64,000 bases of DNA from Indolivaga capnocytophagoides DSM 22835 (lineage in GTDB: Bacteria > Bacteroidota > Bacteroidia > Bacteroidales > Dysgonomonadaceae): NCBI RefSeq assembly GCF_000426485.1, contig NZ_AUFL01000018.1, positions 1-64,000 of the forward strand, in the 5' to 3' direction. A program made the position numbers and the translations under genes. Below are positions 46,816 through 56,668 of this stretch, one piece after another. Each line of letters begins with the position of its first letter. Within the stretch, counting starts at the first letter, position 1. The notes below the pieces were generated by a model. That model searched no databases. It saw only the letters and a program-made list of their open reading frames with translations, and was not told the DNA's origin.

Positions 46816-47814
46816 ATGATTCAAGCAGCGATAACCGGCGTTGGAGGATACGCTCCCGAGGATATTATTACAAATAAAGACCTCGAAAAATTCGTTGATA
46901 CCAACGAAGAGTGGATTATGTCACGCGTCGGAATCAAAGAACGTCATATCCTGAAGGGTGAAGGCAAAGGTACTTCCGTTATGGCTACAGAAGCCGTAAA
47001 ACAAGTTTTAACCAAAACTAATACAAAACCGGAAGATGTTGATGTGATTATATGCGCAACAACTACTCCCGACTATCCATTCCCTTCTACAGCAGCCTTA
47101 GTTGCCCATAATTGCGGTGTTAAAAACTCTATCGCATTTGATATACAAGCTGCCTGTTCCGGATTCATTTTCGGATTAGAGATCGGAACTAATTTTATCA
47201 AATCAGGAAAATATAAAAAAGTAATTGTCATAGGCGGCGATAAAATGACGTCAATCACCAATTACAAAGACAGAACCACTTGCCCTCTGTTCGGCGATGC
47301 GGCAGGAGCAGTAATGCTCGAGCCAACCGAAGAGAACTACGGTGTATTAGATACTATTTTACACACCGATGGATTCGGAACACCTCACCTGCATATGTAT
47401 GGAGGAGGATCGGCTTATCCTGCGAGTATTGAAACGGTAGAAAAGGATATGCATTATGTATATCAGGAAGGTCAGGTTGTATTCAAGCATGCGGTTTCAC
47501 GTATGGCTGATGTTTCTGCCGAAATCATGGAAAAAAATAACTTAACCAAAGACGATGTTAACTGGTTTGTTCCTCATCAGGCGAATTTGCGTATTATAGA
47601 TGCAGCAGCCAATCGTATGGGACTTACCAAAGACAAAGTAATGGTTAATATCGAAAGATACGGAAATTCGAGTGCCGGCACCATCCCAATGTGTCTCAAT
47701 GAATGGGAAAGTAAACTCAAAAAAGGAGACAATATCATCCTTGCTGCATTTGGTGCAGGTTTCACTTGGGGATCTGTTTACCTGAAATGGGCTTACGACG
47801 GAGATCAGAAATAA
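46816..47814 (+). CDS. fabH: 3-oxoacyl-[ACP] synthase III
   Basis: A 332-residue condensing enzyme that starts fatty-acid synthesis by joining acetyl-CoA to malonyl-ACP. The catalytic triad is visible: Cys in [12 protein letters not shown], His in [13 protein letters not shown] and Asn in [13 protein letters not shown]. The ATG at 46816 is used; a TTG four codons earlier (46804) is possible. It lies in the conserved DUF177-rpmF-fabH-era order. Confidence 0.96.
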   Translation: MIQAAITGVGGYAPEDIITNKDLEKFVDTNEEWIMSRVGIKERHILKGEGKGTSVMATEAVKQVLTKTNTKPEDVDVIICATTTPDYPFPSTAALVAHNCGVKNSIAFDIQAACSGFIFGLEIGTNFIKSGKYKKVIVIGGDKMTSITNYKDRTTCPLFGDAAGAVMLEPTEENYGVLDTILHTDGFGTPHLHMYGGGSAYPASIETVEKDMHYVYQEGQVVFKHAVSRMADVSAEIMEKNNLTKDDVNWFVPHQANLRIIDAAANRMGLTKDKVMVNIERYGNSSAGTIPMCLNEWESKLKKGDNIILAAFGAGFTWGSVYLKWAYDGDQK

Positions 47815-47840
47815 AGAGATACACATCTCTCCATATATTA

Positions 47841-47870
47841 AAACGCATCTTTAGAAGGTGCGTTTTTTTA
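47841..47870 (+). terminator. Rho-independent terminator after fabH
   Basis: An AACGCA(T)CT/AG(G)TGCGTT stem followed by seven T, 26 nt past the stop. Confidence 0.82.
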
Positions 47871-48034
47871 TTAGATACAAGATATTATCTATCGATAGTT
47901 AAGAAACTAACGGCTGTATGTTTCTTAACTTGTTAACCATATGATATCAAGTCATACTTTTTATTTATATATTTGTATACAAATGACTTTAGGTTTGTAA
48001 TAATCTAGAGACTCCAGAATAAAAATATTATTTA

Positions 48035-48916
48035 ATGCATAAATCAGGTTTTGTAAATATTGTAGGAAATCCTAACGTAGGAAAATCCACATTGACAAAT
48101 GAATTAGTAGGACAAAAGATTTCGGTTATAACATCTAAGGCACAGACCACAAGACACCGAATTATGGGTATCGTAAATACCGATGAATATCAGATCGTAT
48201 ATTCGGATACTCCGGGAGTACTTCGTCCTAATTACAAATTACAGGAATCGATGCTGAATTTTTCAGAATCAGCTTTGGGGGATGCTGATGTTTTGCTATA
48301 TGTTACGGATGTTATAGAGAAAACTGAAAAAAACGAAGAGTTCCTTCATAAGGTACAAAACATAGATGCTCCGGTTTTACTGCTTATTAATAAAATAGAC
48401 CAGACAAACCAGAAAGACCTGATAACACTGATAGATGAATGGAAGAAGCTATTACCGAAAGCCGAAATTTATCCGATATCGGCATTAAATAAGTTCAATA
48501 TTGACAATGTAAAACGCCGCATATTGGAACTGATACCCGAATCCCCCCCTTATTTCGAAAAAGATGCGATGACAGACCGTCCCGCCCGTTTTTTTGTAAC
48601 CGAAATTATTCGAGGTCGAATCTTGTTATACTATCAGAAAGAAGTTCCTTATTCGGTTGAAGTAGTAGTTGAAGAATTCAAAGAAGAAAAAGATATCATA
48701 AATATCCGTGCCCTGATTATTGTAGAAAGAGATTCTCAAAAGGGAATAATAATCGGAAATAAAGGTCTTGCCCTGAAAAAAGTAGGAGCAATGGCGAGAA
48801 AAGACATCGAAAAATTCTTCGACAAGCAAGTATTTTTACAAATGTATGTTAAGGTGGAAAAGGACTGGCGAAACCGGGACAATATTCTCCGAAACTTCGG
48901 TTATCGACTCGATTAA
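48035..48916 (+). CDS. era: GTPase Era
   Basis: A 293-residue essential GTPase that binds the 3' end of 16S rRNA and aids 30S maturation. G1 GNPNVGKST (residues 9-17), G2 TTRHR, G3 DTPGV, G4 NKID, and the C-terminal KH domain with GIIIGNKGLALKKVGAMAR are all present. Its TAA stop is joined directly to GGTCTC, half of the gene-boundary palindrome. Confidence 0.97.
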   Translation: MHKSGFVNIVGNPNVGKSTLTNELVGQKISVITSKAQTTRHRIMGIVNTDEYQIVYSDTPGVLRPNYKLQESMLNFSESALGDADVLLYVTDVIEKTEKNEEFLHKVQNIDAPVLLLINKIDQTNQKDLITLIDEWKKLLPKAEIYPISALNKFNIDNVKRRILELIPESPPYFEKDAMTDRPARFFVTEIIRGRILLYYQKEVPYSVEVVVEEFKEEKDIINIRALIIVERDSQKGIIIGNKGLALKKVGAMARKDIEKFFDKQVFLQMYVKVEKDWRNRDNILRNFGYRLD

Positions 48917-48976
48917 GGTCTCCTACCGTCAATACGTGCTGTTATTATTCAAGAGAACAACAAATCCGCAAATATA

Positions 48977-49483
48977 ATGAAACACTTCAGAACGACATTA
49001 ATTCTTGTGCTTATGATCTGCTCTTCGTATATATACGGACAGCAAGATACATCCGAAAAATTAATCAATCAGGGTGTATGGTTTTTGTCCTCAACAGAGA
49101 TAACAGAGATAGCAGACAACGAGCAGATTTCCCTTATCGAATTTTTCAAAAAAGACGATGTATCTAGCATCTTTTTCGATCAGGACAAAGTATATACCGT
49201 ATATACCAAGATGGGAAATGATGTTATGGAAGATAACTGGAAGATAGTAGACGACACCCATTTTGTAATGGTCGGTCCTGACGACGGATCAGCTCAGCTG
49301 ATGGAAATACTCGAACTTAACTCCGACAAACTGACATTACAGAGCTGTAATGACATTGATGGAGGAATTACATGTACAAAATTCACATACATGTCGAGTA
49401 AAGATAAGTGGTTGCCAGATAACGAAATTGACAAACTTAACTCCGAGTCTGTTCAGAAAGCACAAGCAGAACAGAACGAATAG
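48977..49483 (+). CDS. Exported hypothetical protein, lipocalin-like pattern
   Basis: A 168-residue protein with a signal peptide ending at IYGQ (residue 22). The body, with GVWFLSSTEI, DNWKIVDDTHFVMV and ILELNSDKLTLQSC, has the spacing of lipocalin-like beta-barrel proteins frequent in Bacteroidota. No lipobox is present. Two Cys near residues 117 and 124 could form a disulfide. Function unknown. Confidence 0.75.
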   Translation: MKHFRTTLILVLMICSSYIYGQQDTSEKLINQGVWFLSSTEITEIADNEQISLIEFFKKDDVSSIFFDQDKVYTVYTKMGNDVMEDNWKIVDDTHFVMVGPDDGSAQLMEILELNSDKLTLQSCNDIDGGITCTKFTYMSSKDKWLPDNEIDKLNSESVQKAQAEQNE

Positions 49484-49489
49484 CCAAGA

Positions 49490-49571
49490 ACAAGAAATTA
49501 TTATTATCTTTTAGTTTATAACCGGCTTTGGTCTATTTACTTACTAAAGTCACAAACGGGTCTGAGACCTT
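49490..49571 (-). repeat. Dispersed ~95-bp intergenic element, copy E
   Basis: TTTTAGTTTATAACCGGCTT and ATTTACTTACTAAAGTCACA lead to a perfect GGGTCTGAGACCTT palindrome (49558-49571) that lies 14 nt before the M3 peptidase start. It is the reverse complement of copy D with a few changes, and copy F lies beyond the peptidase gene. Confidence 0.75.
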
Positions 49572-49584
49572 ACATATTGTATTT

Positions 49585-51708
49585 ATGAAGAAATTTTTAT
49601 TCTTACTTAGTTTAACCTTGTGTACCTATTACAGCAATGCACAAGACAACCCAAGCAATCTAAAAATGGATGCAAAAAACCCCTTTTTCGAGAAGTTCAA
49701 AACACCAAAGGGAACTCCTCCCTTCGATCTTATCAAAAAAGAAAACTACAAACCAGCGTTTGTTAAAGGTATAGCCGAACAGGCTAAAGAGATAAATACT
49801 ATTGTCAATAATAAATCGGCTGCAACTTTCGACAATACTGTATTGGCTTTAGATGAAAGCGGCGAAATACTAGACCGTGTATCTTCTGTATTCGGGGCTA
49901 TACGGGGAGCAGACAGCGATGACGATATTCAAAAAATAGCGGAAGAGATATCCCCTCTGTTATCGGAGCATAACGATAATATATACCTGAACGAAAAATT
50001 GTTCAAACGTATAAAAGCAGTTTATGATGACAGCCTCAGCTCGAACCGGACAACCGAACAGAAACGCCTTGTAGATAAATACTACAAAGCATTCATCCGC
50101 TCTGGTATTGCGCTGAATAATGCAGAAAAAGACCGCCTTAGAGCAATCAATAAAGAGCTAAGCCTGTTGTCTCTGTCATTTGGAAAAAACCTTCTTGCTG
50201 AAACAAATAACTACCAATTGGTAATAGATAACAAACAAGATCTGGCAGGTCTGCCCGATGATGTTATCCAAACAGCTGCTCAGACAGCAAAATCAAAAGG
50301 ACTTGATGGGAAATGGGTATTCACCCTAAGTAAGCCAAGCTGGCTGCCTTTCCTTCAGTATGCAGATAACAGAGCTTTGAGAGAAAAATTATACAAAGCA
50401 ATGTATAACCGTTGCAATAATAACAATCAGTACGACAACAAGCAGGTCATCAGCAACATCGTAAATCTACGTCTCGAAAAAGCAAACCTGTTAGGATATA
50501 AAAACCATGCAGATTATGTACTAGCCGAAACAATGGCTAAAACGCCCGAGAATGTTTTTGGTCTATTGAATAAATTGTGGGAATATGCTCTACCTCAAGC
50601 TAAAAAAGAGGCAGCAGACCTACAACAGATGATAGATCGTGACGGAGGTAACTTCAAACTCGAGTCATGGGACTGGTGGTACTATACAGAAAAACTACGT
50701 AAAGAAAAATATTCTTTAGATGAAGAGTCTATCCGCCCTTACTTTATGGTTGATAATGTAAGAGATGGGGCATTTTATGTAGCTAACAAATTATACGGGA
50801 TCACATTTAAACCATTCAAAGATGTTTCGGTATATGAAAAAGATGTCCAGGTATTCGAAGTTCTTGATGCAGATGGATCGTACATCGGAGTATTATATCT
50901 GGACTATTTTCCTCGTCCCGGAAAGCGTAACGGTGCATGGATGAGTAGTTTTCAGAAACAAAGTATCAAGAACGGCGAATTTATTCACCCGATTATATAC
51001 AACGTTGGAAATTTTGCGATGCCAACCGAAGATAAACCTTCGTTATTAACACTTGAACAGGTTACAACTCTATTCCACGAATTCGGGCACGGGCTCCACG
51101 GACTATTGTCTAATGTCAATTACAATGGTTTATCAGGTACAGCCGTTTCTCGTGACTTTGTTGAACTACCTTCGCAAATATTCGAACACTGGGCATTACA
51201 CCCCGATGTCCTGAAAGTATATGCAAAACATTATCAGACCGGAGAAACTATTCCCGAATCCCTTGTTAAGAAAATGGAAGAAGCTGCAAACTTCAATCAG
51301 GGATTCGAAACAACCGAATTAGTGGCTGCAGCCATTTTGGATATGAAATGGCATATAATATCAGAAAAAGAAGAATTCGATGTTGATCAGTTCGAAAAAG
51401 ACCGGATGAATGAAATAGGACTTATATCAGAGATTATCCCCAGATATAAAAGCACATATTTTGCGCACATATTCGATGGCGGATATTCTGCCGGATATTA
51501 TAGTTATCTATGGTCGGAAGTGCTAGATGCTGATGCTTTTGAAGCCTTTGTTGAAAAAGGTGTTTTTGATCGCACTACAGGTCAATCTTTCAGAGACAAT
51601 ATATTATCGAAAGGCGGATCGGAAGACCCAATGATATTATATAAAAAATTTAGAGGTGCAGAACCAAACCCCATATATCTGTTAAAAAACAGAGGTTTTG
51701 TAAAATAA
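49585..51708 (+). CDS. M3 family metallopeptidase, exported (Dcp/oligopeptidase-like)
   Basis: A 707-residue zinc peptidase. The start at 49585 gives a clean signal peptide (MKKFLFLLSLTLCTYYSNAQ); an in-frame ATG 57 nt earlier would bury it behind 19 residues and precede the palindrome. The zinc site is HEFGHGLHG near residue 495 with the downstream Glu in DFVELPSQIFEHW. Members cleave dipeptides from peptides or degrade oligopeptides. With the signal, periplasmic peptide turnover is likely. It is flanked by repeat copies E and F, palindromes facing inward. Confidence 0.93.
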   Translation: MKKFLFLLSLTLCTYYSNAQDNPSNLKMDAKNPFFEKFKTPKGTPPFDLIKKENYKPAFVKGIAEQAKEINTIVNNKSAATFDNTVLALDESGEILDRVSSVFGAIRGADSDDDIQKIAEEISPLLSEHNDNIYLNEKLFKRIKAVYDDSLSSNRTTEQKRLVDKYYKAFIRSGIALNNAEKDRLRAINKELSLLSLSFGKNLLAETNNYQLVIDNKQDLAGLPDDVIQTAAQTAKSKGLDGKWVFTLSKPSWLPFLQYADNRALREKLYKAMYNRCNNNNQYDNKQVISNIVNLRLEKANLLGYKNHADYVLAETMAKTPENVFGLLNKLWEYALPQAKKEAADLQQMIDRDGGNFKLESWDWWYYTEKLRKEKYSLDEESIRPYFMVDNVRDGAFYVANKLYGITFKPFKDVSVYEKDVQVFEVLDADGSYIGVLYLDYFPRPGKRNGAWMSSFQKQSIKNGEFIHPIIYNVGNFAMPTEDKPSLLTLEQVTTLFHEFGHGLHGLLSNVNYNGLSGTAVSRDFVELPSQIFEHWALHPDVLKVYAKHYQTGETIPESLVKKMEEAANFNQGFETTELVAAAILDMKWHIISEKEEFDVDQFEKDRMNEIGLISEIIPRYKSTYFAHIFDGGYSAGYYSYLWSEVLDADAFEAFVEKGVFDRTTGQSFRDNILSKGGSEDPMILYKKFRGAEPNPIYLLKNRGFVK

Positions 51709-51770
51709 GAACTCAGACCGACTTATTGACCTTTCAATAAACCAGTCTACGAGTAAACAAGTAAACGTGT
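51708..51770. repeat. Palindrome-headed repeat of the TTGTTTAC class, copy 3
   Basis: GAACTCAGACCG abuts the M3 stop codon; the tail reads CAGTCTACGAGTAAACAAGTAAACG, close to that of copy 1. Confidence 0.5.
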
Positions 51771-51790
51771 TAATATCCGTTTTTTTAGGA

Positions 51791-51827
51791 AAAAGCTGTC
51801 CCCTTTTACTTTTGGGACAGCTTTTTT
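51791..51827 (+). terminator. Rho-independent terminator after the M3 peptidase
   Basis: AAAAGCTGTCCC/GGGACAGCTTTT stem with an 11-nt loop and six T. The symmetrical A and T ends make it bidirectional. Confidence 0.9.
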
Positions 51828-51833
51828 GAATTT

Positions 51834-51925
51834 AAGGTCTCAGATCCGTTTGAGACTTTAGTAAGTGTAATAATAACAGGCAGCCATAAACTAAAAATAT
51901 ATCATAAAATGCGTTCTGTAACTTA
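51834..51925 (+). repeat. Dispersed ~95-bp intergenic element, copy F
   Basis: A palindrome with one change (AAGGTCTCAGATCC, 51834-51847), then GAGACTTTAGTAAGTGTAATAA, CCATAAACTAAAAATATATCAT and GCGTTCTGTAACTTAA, following copy D almost base for base. From here to 52025 nothing else is seen. Confidence 0.7.
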
Positions 51926-52025
51926 AAACCATACAATAAAGCTGATGAGTGCTTTACAAACATGCTCTTTTTCTATAAATCTAGAAAAATATGCTATATA
52001 GATTATGATATATGATTTCGTAATA

Positions 52026-52033
52026 TTATATTT
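52026..52033 (+). promoter_or_regulatory. Putative -7 box for the ROK gene
   Basis: TATATTTG followed by CA, about 195 nt before the start codon. The leader between (52040-52227) has no clear structure that I could name. Confidence 0.5.
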
Positions 52034-52227
52034 GCAATAGATTAAATGTGAGACAGTAAGCGTTCTCGCCTCTTTAGAAGTTGTATCTCGGCACTAAAAC
52101 ACGCTACTTGACTATATTAGTAGAAAAAAAGAAGACCAACACTCGGACCTCAATATACCCGAATACAACAGATAGCGTCAGTGCTAAAGAGATTTTTTGA
52201 GAACTCTTTTTTATTCAATAATAAGAA

Positions 52228-53052
52228 ATGAGAATAGGAGTAGACTTAGGAGCGACAAACATTCGTGCAGGAATAGTTGAAGCTGGTGTTATCTATAGAA
52301 TGATAACGGAGCCTTTCCCACACGACAAGCCAGAGAAAGACACAATTAAATGCTTAATCGGAGCTATCAGGAAAATCATGAATTCCAATATCAAAGGTAT
52401 TGGAATAGGAGTTCCCTCGATTGTCGATACCAGACACGGTATTGTATACAACGCAGTAAATATCCCTTCATGGAAAGAGGTACACCTCAAAGAAATACTC
52501 GAACACGAGTTTAGAGTACCCGTCATCGTGAATAACGACTGTAACTGCTTTACTTTCGGTGAACGGTATTATGGAGAAGCAACCATTTATCATAACATCG
52601 TTGGAGTAACTCTCGGCACAGGTCTTGGAGCAGGTATTATCATCAACAATATGCTGTATGAAGGGATGAATACCAGTGCCGGAGAAATAGGCAGCCTGCC
52701 ATATCTCGACAGTGATTACGAAAACTATTGTGCCTCTAATTTTTTCGATAAGTACAAAACAACAGGGTATAATTTATATCTGAGAGCCAAAGATGGTGAG
52801 CAGGAAGCTCTTTCTGTATGGGGCATATTCGGATATCATGTCGGTAATCTTATAAAAGCAATATTATTAACGTATGACCCCGAAGCTATTGTCATAGGTG
52901 GAAGCATAGCCAAAGCCAGACACTATTTCGATAAAGCGATGTATAAACAATTAAGTACATTTTTATACCCTCACATGATTAAGAATGTAGAAATACTCTT
53001 TTCAAAAAAAGAAGATATCGGATTGCTGGGTGCTGCCGCCCTTATTCCGTAA
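52228..53052 (+). CDS. ROK family sugar kinase-like protein
   Basis: A 274-residue protein of the repressor/ORF/kinase family. The ATP-binding DLGATNIRAGIVE (residues 5-17), catalytic NNDCNCFTFGE (Asp about residue 103), GVTLGTGLGAGIIINN and GEIGSLPY are present. It lacks the helix-turn-helix domain, so it is a kinase and not a repressor. The CxCGxxGCxE zinc motif usual in ROK kinases is replaced by a segment ENYCASNFF. The substrate is unknown. It is convergent with the exported YhcH gene, which may relate to the same sugar. Confidence 0.88.
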   Translation: MRIGVDLGATNIRAGIVEAGVIYRMITEPFPHDKPEKDTIKCLIGAIRKIMNSNIKGIGIGVPSIVDTRHGIVYNAVNIPSWKEVHLKEILEHEFRVPVIVNNDCNCFTFGERYYGEATIYHNIVGVTLGTGLGAGIIINNMLYEGMNTSAGEIGSLPYLDSDYENYCASNFFDKYKTTGYNLYLRAKDGEQEALSVWGIFGYHVGNLIKAILLTYDPEAIVIGGSIAKARHYFDKAMYKQLSTFLYPHMIKNVEILFSKKEDIGLLGAAALIP

Positions 53053-53069
53053 TTCTGATAAACAAATAA

Positions 53070-53091
53070 GGGCAGTTTTTTACTCCTGCCC
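53070..53091. terminator. Hairpin between convergent ROK and YhcH genes
   Basis: GGGCAG/CTGCCC around a T-rich loop. The T run is in the loop rather than after the stem, so termination is plausible, not certain. Confidence 0.5.
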
Positions 53092-53114
53092 GATTATGTA
53101 ACTTAGCCCCGGTT

Positions 53115-53732
53115 TTAATCTACCGCGACTTTAAAAACAATTTTTCGAACCTTGGCTTTTTCACCGTACTGAATATTCGTCATATGAATATCGTCCGGGA
53201 AAAATATCGTAAACTGATACGGTCTTATGACATGATAATTTATAGTCGGCACTAAATAATGACCAACATCTTTTTTGTCGGTATAAGGATTTACAATTTC
53301 AGCTGCGGTCTGTATTTTGGCATATCCCTGCAATTCACATCCTTCAACTATAAACTGAAGATCGATATTCTTCTTATGCCCTTCGAGCCATTCTTTACCG
53401 GGTTCTCGTGTTGTATATTCTTCTACACTTACAGTTAACCCTTCGGATAAAGTCTGTTTGCCTGTGGGCAGGGATTTCAGGTCGTTCTCTTTCAGAAACT
53501 CAAAAGCCTTAGCCCATCTTTCGGGATGCTTCTTATAATGCTTCGCAAATGTTGAAATATCAATAGATGGATCCGGAGATGCTTGTAACCCCTCGAGCCA
53601 CTTTCTCGAATTAAACCATTCAACATCTTTTTTCGATGCTTTATCTCCATTTTGCTGAGCCACAACCATTGGCATGCTAAATCCTATGAGAAACAGGCAA
53701 GCCAAAATAATACTTCTAAATTCTTTTTTCAT
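53115..53732 (-). CDS. Exported YhcH/YjgK/YiaL family protein
   Basis: A 205-residue protein of the YhcH/EbgC cupin-like family (DUF386). The family blocks are HKKNIDLQFIVEGCELQGYA and FTIFFPDDIHMTNIQYGE with metal-binding His residues and a C-terminal KIVFKV. Family members act on sugars, for example in sialic acid or beta-galactoside pathways. Unusually there is a clear Sec signal (residues 1-25, ending VVAQ) and an extra 50-residue N-terminal segment, so this one is periplasmic. Confidence 0.87.
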   Translation of the reverse strand: MKKEFRSIILACLFLIGFSMPMVVAQQNGDKASKKDVEWFNSRKWLEGLQASPDPSIDISTFAKHYKKHPERWAKAFEFLKENDLKSLPTGKQTLSEGLTVSVEEYTTREPGKEWLEGHKKNIDLQFIVEGCELQGYAKIQTAAEIVNPYTDKKDVGHYLVPTINYHVIRPYQFTIFFPDDIHMTNIQYGEKAKVRKIVFKVAVD

Positions 53733-53784
53733 TTTGATTAGAGTCTGGTATATTTCTTCGCAACAAATGTAAGATTTTCCGGCT

Positions 53785-53882
53785 AAGGTATCAGACCTTT
53801 TTATTAACTATTTCAGTAAATAGGTCGATGTATATTTTCAGGCTAGCTTACCTATTAACAGGTCTACTTGTTTACTTATATA
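53785..53882. repeat. Palindrome-headed repeat of the TTGTTTAC class, copy 4
   Basis: The head AAGGTATCAGACCTT (53785-53799) is followed by TTTATTAACTATTTC, and the end reads CAGGTCTACTTGTTTACTT. It shares the head with copy 2 and the tail with copy 1 in opposite orientation. Confidence 0.5.
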
Positions 53883-53933
53883 ACTCTTCGCCGTAAAATT
53901 TAAACAGACTCTAAACAATTCTGCTTTACAGCA

Positions 53934-53964
53934 TTTCGGAAGAACAATTCTTTATGTATATTTG
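53934..53964 (+). promoter_or_regulatory. Promoter of lepA
   Basis: TTTC (53934-53937), 19 nt, TATATTTG (53957-53964). This places the start near 53970 and leaves a leader of about 170 nt containing a perfect palindrome at 54113-54127, 13 nt before the start codon. Confidence 0.7.
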
Positions 53965-54140
53965 CATTCCGTAAATTGGGCTTAGAATAGCCATTCTTTA
54001 ATATAAAGAACACGGAAAGCTGTAAAGTTCCACTAGATAAACTATACAGTTTTTGAATTGAAAGTTGTGAATTGAAAGGACTTCACTTTTTTCAAGATTT
54101 AATTGATTACAAAAGGTCTGGGACCTTAGAAAATTTAAGA

Positions 54141-55928
54141 ATGAATAAAATACGAAATTTTTGCATCATTGCACATATCGACCATGGTAAAAGTACTCTG
54201 GCAGACCGTTTGCTGGAATACACAAAAACAGTGGAAGGAAAAGATCTGCAAGCACAAGTCCTTGATGACATGGACTTAGAACGTGAACGTGGTATTACGA
54301 TAAAAAGTCATGCCATACAGATGCAATATCAGCACAATGGAGAAACCTATATTCTGAATTTGATAGATACCCCGGGACACGTTGACTTCTCATACGAAGT
54401 ATCACGTTCCATCGCTGCATGCGAAGGGGCTTTACTTATTGTTGACGCTGCACAGGGAATTCAGGCTCAGACTATTTCCAACCTGTACATGGCTATCGAT
54501 AATGATCTGGAGATTATCCCGATTCTTAATAAGATAGACCTGCCTAGTGCCATGCCCGACGAAGTAGAAGACCAGATTATAGAATTGCTCGGCTGTAAAC
54601 GAGAAGAAATAATACGGGCAAGCGGAAAAACAGGTCAAGGTGTTTTTGATATATTAGGTGCGATTGTAGATCGTGTACCTGCTCCAAAAGGAGATCCTGA
54701 GGCTCCGCTGCAAGCGTTGATCTTCGACTCTGTTTTTAATTCATTCCGTGGAATTATAGCCTATTTTAAAATTGTAAACGGAAGTATCCGCAAAGGAGAC
54801 CTCGTTAAGTTTTTTGCAACAGGCAAAGAATATGATGCGGATGAAATAGGCATCCTGAAACTAACCATGTCGCCACGAGACGAAGTAACCTGTGGAGATG
54901 TAGGCTATATCATTTCAGGTATAAAGACTTCTAAAGAGGTAAAAGTGGGCGATACCATCACCCACGTAAAACGCCCTTGTGAAAAAGCTATTGATGGATT
55001 CGAGGAAGTCAAACCCATGGTATTTGCCGGAGTATACCCGATAGAAAGTGAAGACTTTGAAGACCTTCGGGCATCTTTGGAAAAACTTCAATTGAATGAT
55101 GCATCTCTGACATTCCAGCCAGAATCGTCGGTTGCTCTTGGGTTCGGCTTCCGCTGTGGTTTCTTAGGATTACTGCATATGGAAATTATACAGGAACGAC
55201 TTGACCGAGAGTTCAATATGGATGTAATCACCACAGTACCCAACGTATCCTATCTGGTATATGATAAAAAGGGTAACATGAAAGAGGTACACAATCCGTC
55301 AGGACTTCCCGACCCTACTCTTATCGACTATATTGAAGAACCATATATACGGGCATCGGTCATTACCAATACAACTTACATAGGGCCGATAATGACTCTT
55401 TGCCTCGGAAAACGAGGTATTCTTCTGAAGCAAGAATACATATCGGGCGACCGTGTAGAAATCACTTACGATATCCCGCTGGGTGAAATCGTGATTGACT
55501 TCTATGATAAGCTCAAAAGTATATCGAAAGGATATGCTTCTTTCGATTATCATATGCACGATTATCGTGAAGCTAGGCTCGTTAAAATGGATATCCTGTT
55601 GAACGGAGAACCGGTGGATGCCTTGTCGACACTTACCCATATAGATAATGCTGTAAACTTCGGTCGGCGTATGTGTGAGAAGTTAAAAGAACTTATCCCT
55701 CGTCAACAGTTCGATATTGCAATACAAGCAGCTATCGGAGCAAAAATCATTGCCCGTGAAACAATTAAAGCTGTACGTAAAGACGTTACTGCAAAATGTT
55801 ACGGAGGTGATATCTCGCGTAAACGGAAACTGCTCGAAAAACAAAAAGAGGGTAAAAAACGAATGAAGCAGGTCGGAAATGTTGAAGTTCCTCAAAAAGC
55901 ATTCTTAGCTGTACTGAAACTAGACTAA
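54141..55928 (+). CDS. lepA: Elongation factor 4 (LepA)
   Basis: A 595-residue GTPase that acts on the ribosome, formerly called back-translocase, now linked to 30S biogenesis. G1 [10 protein letters not shown]2 RGITI, G3 DTPGH, G4 NKID are intact, and the LepA-specific C-terminal domain has [22 protein letters not shown]. The start at 54141 gives [16 protein letters not shown]; the upstream in-frame ATG would cross the palindrome and is rejected. All GTPase motifs are intact here, unlike in the EF-G2-like protein. Confidence 0.97.
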   Translation: MNKIRNFCIIAHIDHGKSTLADRLLEYTKTVEGKDLQAQVLDDMDLERERGITIKSHAIQMQYQHNGETYILNLIDTPGHVDFSYEVSRSIAACEGALLIVDAAQGIQAQTISNLYMAIDNDLEIIPILNKIDLPSAMPDEVEDQIIELLGCKREEIIRASGKTGQGVFDILGAIVDRVPAPKGDPEAPLQALIFDSVFNSFRGIIAYFKIVNGSIRKGDLVKFFATGKEYDADEIGILKLTMSPRDEVTCGDVGYIISGIKTSKEVKVGDTITHVKRPCEKAIDGFEEVKPMVFAGVYPIESEDFEDLRASLEKLQLNDASLTFQPESSVALGFGFRCGFLGLLHMEIIQERLDREFNMDVITTVPNVSYLVYDKKGNMKEVHNPSGLPDPTLIDYIEEPYIRASVITNTTYIGPIMTLCLGKRGILLKQEYISGDRVEITYDIPLGEIVIDFYDKLKSISKGYASFDYHMHDYREARLVKMDILLNGEPVDALSTLTHIDNAVNFGRRMCEKLKELIPRQQFDIAIQAAIGAKIIARETIKAVRKDVTAKCYGGDISRKRKLLEKQKEGKKRMKQVGNVEVPQKAFLAVLKLD

Positions 55929-55960
55929 GGGGGGGATACTCCAATAACTATGCAAAAAAG

Positions 55961-56008
55961 GCTGCCGGACGGCTATTAAGCCCTTTTTAGGGCTATCTAG
56001 TTTTTTAT
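55961..56008 (+). terminator. Terminator after lepA
   Basis: AGCCCT-tttt-AGGGCT (55979-55994) with TTTTTT at about 56001. A GCCG/CGGC stem precedes it. Confidence 0.65.
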
Positions 56009-56086
56009 CTATACTAAAAGTTCAGATCATAAGAAAAGGATACAATTGACAAAACAGGCCTAAGATATAAATAGAGGAGGCACATA

Positions 56087-56596
56087 ATGAATACTCTTAA
56101 GGAAATTAGCGTAAAAGATTTAAAATTCACCCCATTCGACCTTAAAAACGAATGGATGTTGGTTACAGCCGAGAAAGACGGCAAAGTGAATACTTTAACT
56201 GCCAGTTGGGGCGGATTGGGTATCATGTGGAACAAAGAAGTTGCTTTTGTTGTTATACGTCCCCAACGTTATACGAAAGAATTTATCGACGGAACAGGTT
56301 CTTTTTCTCTGACTTTTTTCGATAAATCATTCAAGAAAAAGCTCTCTTATCTGGGAAATACATCAGGTCGGGACGAAGATAAAATAGCTAAAGCCGAATT
56401 AACGATCGTACATGATAATGGTATACCCTATTTTGAGGAAGCGCACACAAGTATTTTTGTCAAAAAATTATTTGTGCAACCTATTACAGAAGACTCTTTC
56501 CTTGACAAAGGAATAATCGGGCATTGGTATCCTGCAAAAGATTTTCACTATCTGTATATTGCAGAGATAACCAAAGTTCTGGAAAAAAGCATTTAA
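56087..56596 (+). CDS. Flavin reductase-like FMN-binding protein
   Basis: A 169-residue protein of the flavin reductase/HpaC-like fold. Typical segments are WMLVTAEKDGKVNTLTASWGGLGIMWNKEVAFVVIRPQRYT (an FMN-binding region, residues about 23-64), GSFSLTF and SGRDEDK. It may be an NAD(P)H:FMN oxidoreductase or a pyridoxamine oxidase-like protein. An AGGAGG sequence lies 12 nt before the start, a rare Shine-Dalgarno-like site here. speA follows on the same strand. Confidence 0.85.
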   Translation: MNTLKEISVKDLKFTPFDLKNEWMLVTAEKDGKVNTLTASWGGLGIMWNKEVAFVVIRPQRYTKEFIDGTGSFSLTFFDKSFKKKLSYLGNTSGRDEDKIAKAELTIVHDNGIPYFEEAHTSIFVKKLFVQPITEDSFLDKGIIGHWYPAKDFHYLYIAEITKVLEKSI

Positions 56597-56616
56597 TAAA
56601 ATATTATACAACAAAC

Positions 56617-56630
56617 AGGTCTATGACCTT
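56617..56630. repeat. Gene-boundary palindrome (AGGTC TAT GACCTT)
   Basis: A perfect core between the flavin reductase and speA genes, 38 nt before the speA start. An AGAGGAGG run lies closer to that start. Confidence 0.7.
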
Positions 56631-56668
56631 ATTTTATTCATTTTAAAAAGAGGAGGCTATTTGCAATA

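Noticed and set aside
54072-54140. ATG at 54072 as the start of lepA
   Set aside because: The extension crosses the palindrome and has no counterpart in LepA; the ATG at 54141 gives the standard start.
55929-55940. G7 run after the lepA stop as a phase-variable tract
   Set aside because: It is in a spacer just before a terminator and affects no reading frame or promoter that I can see.
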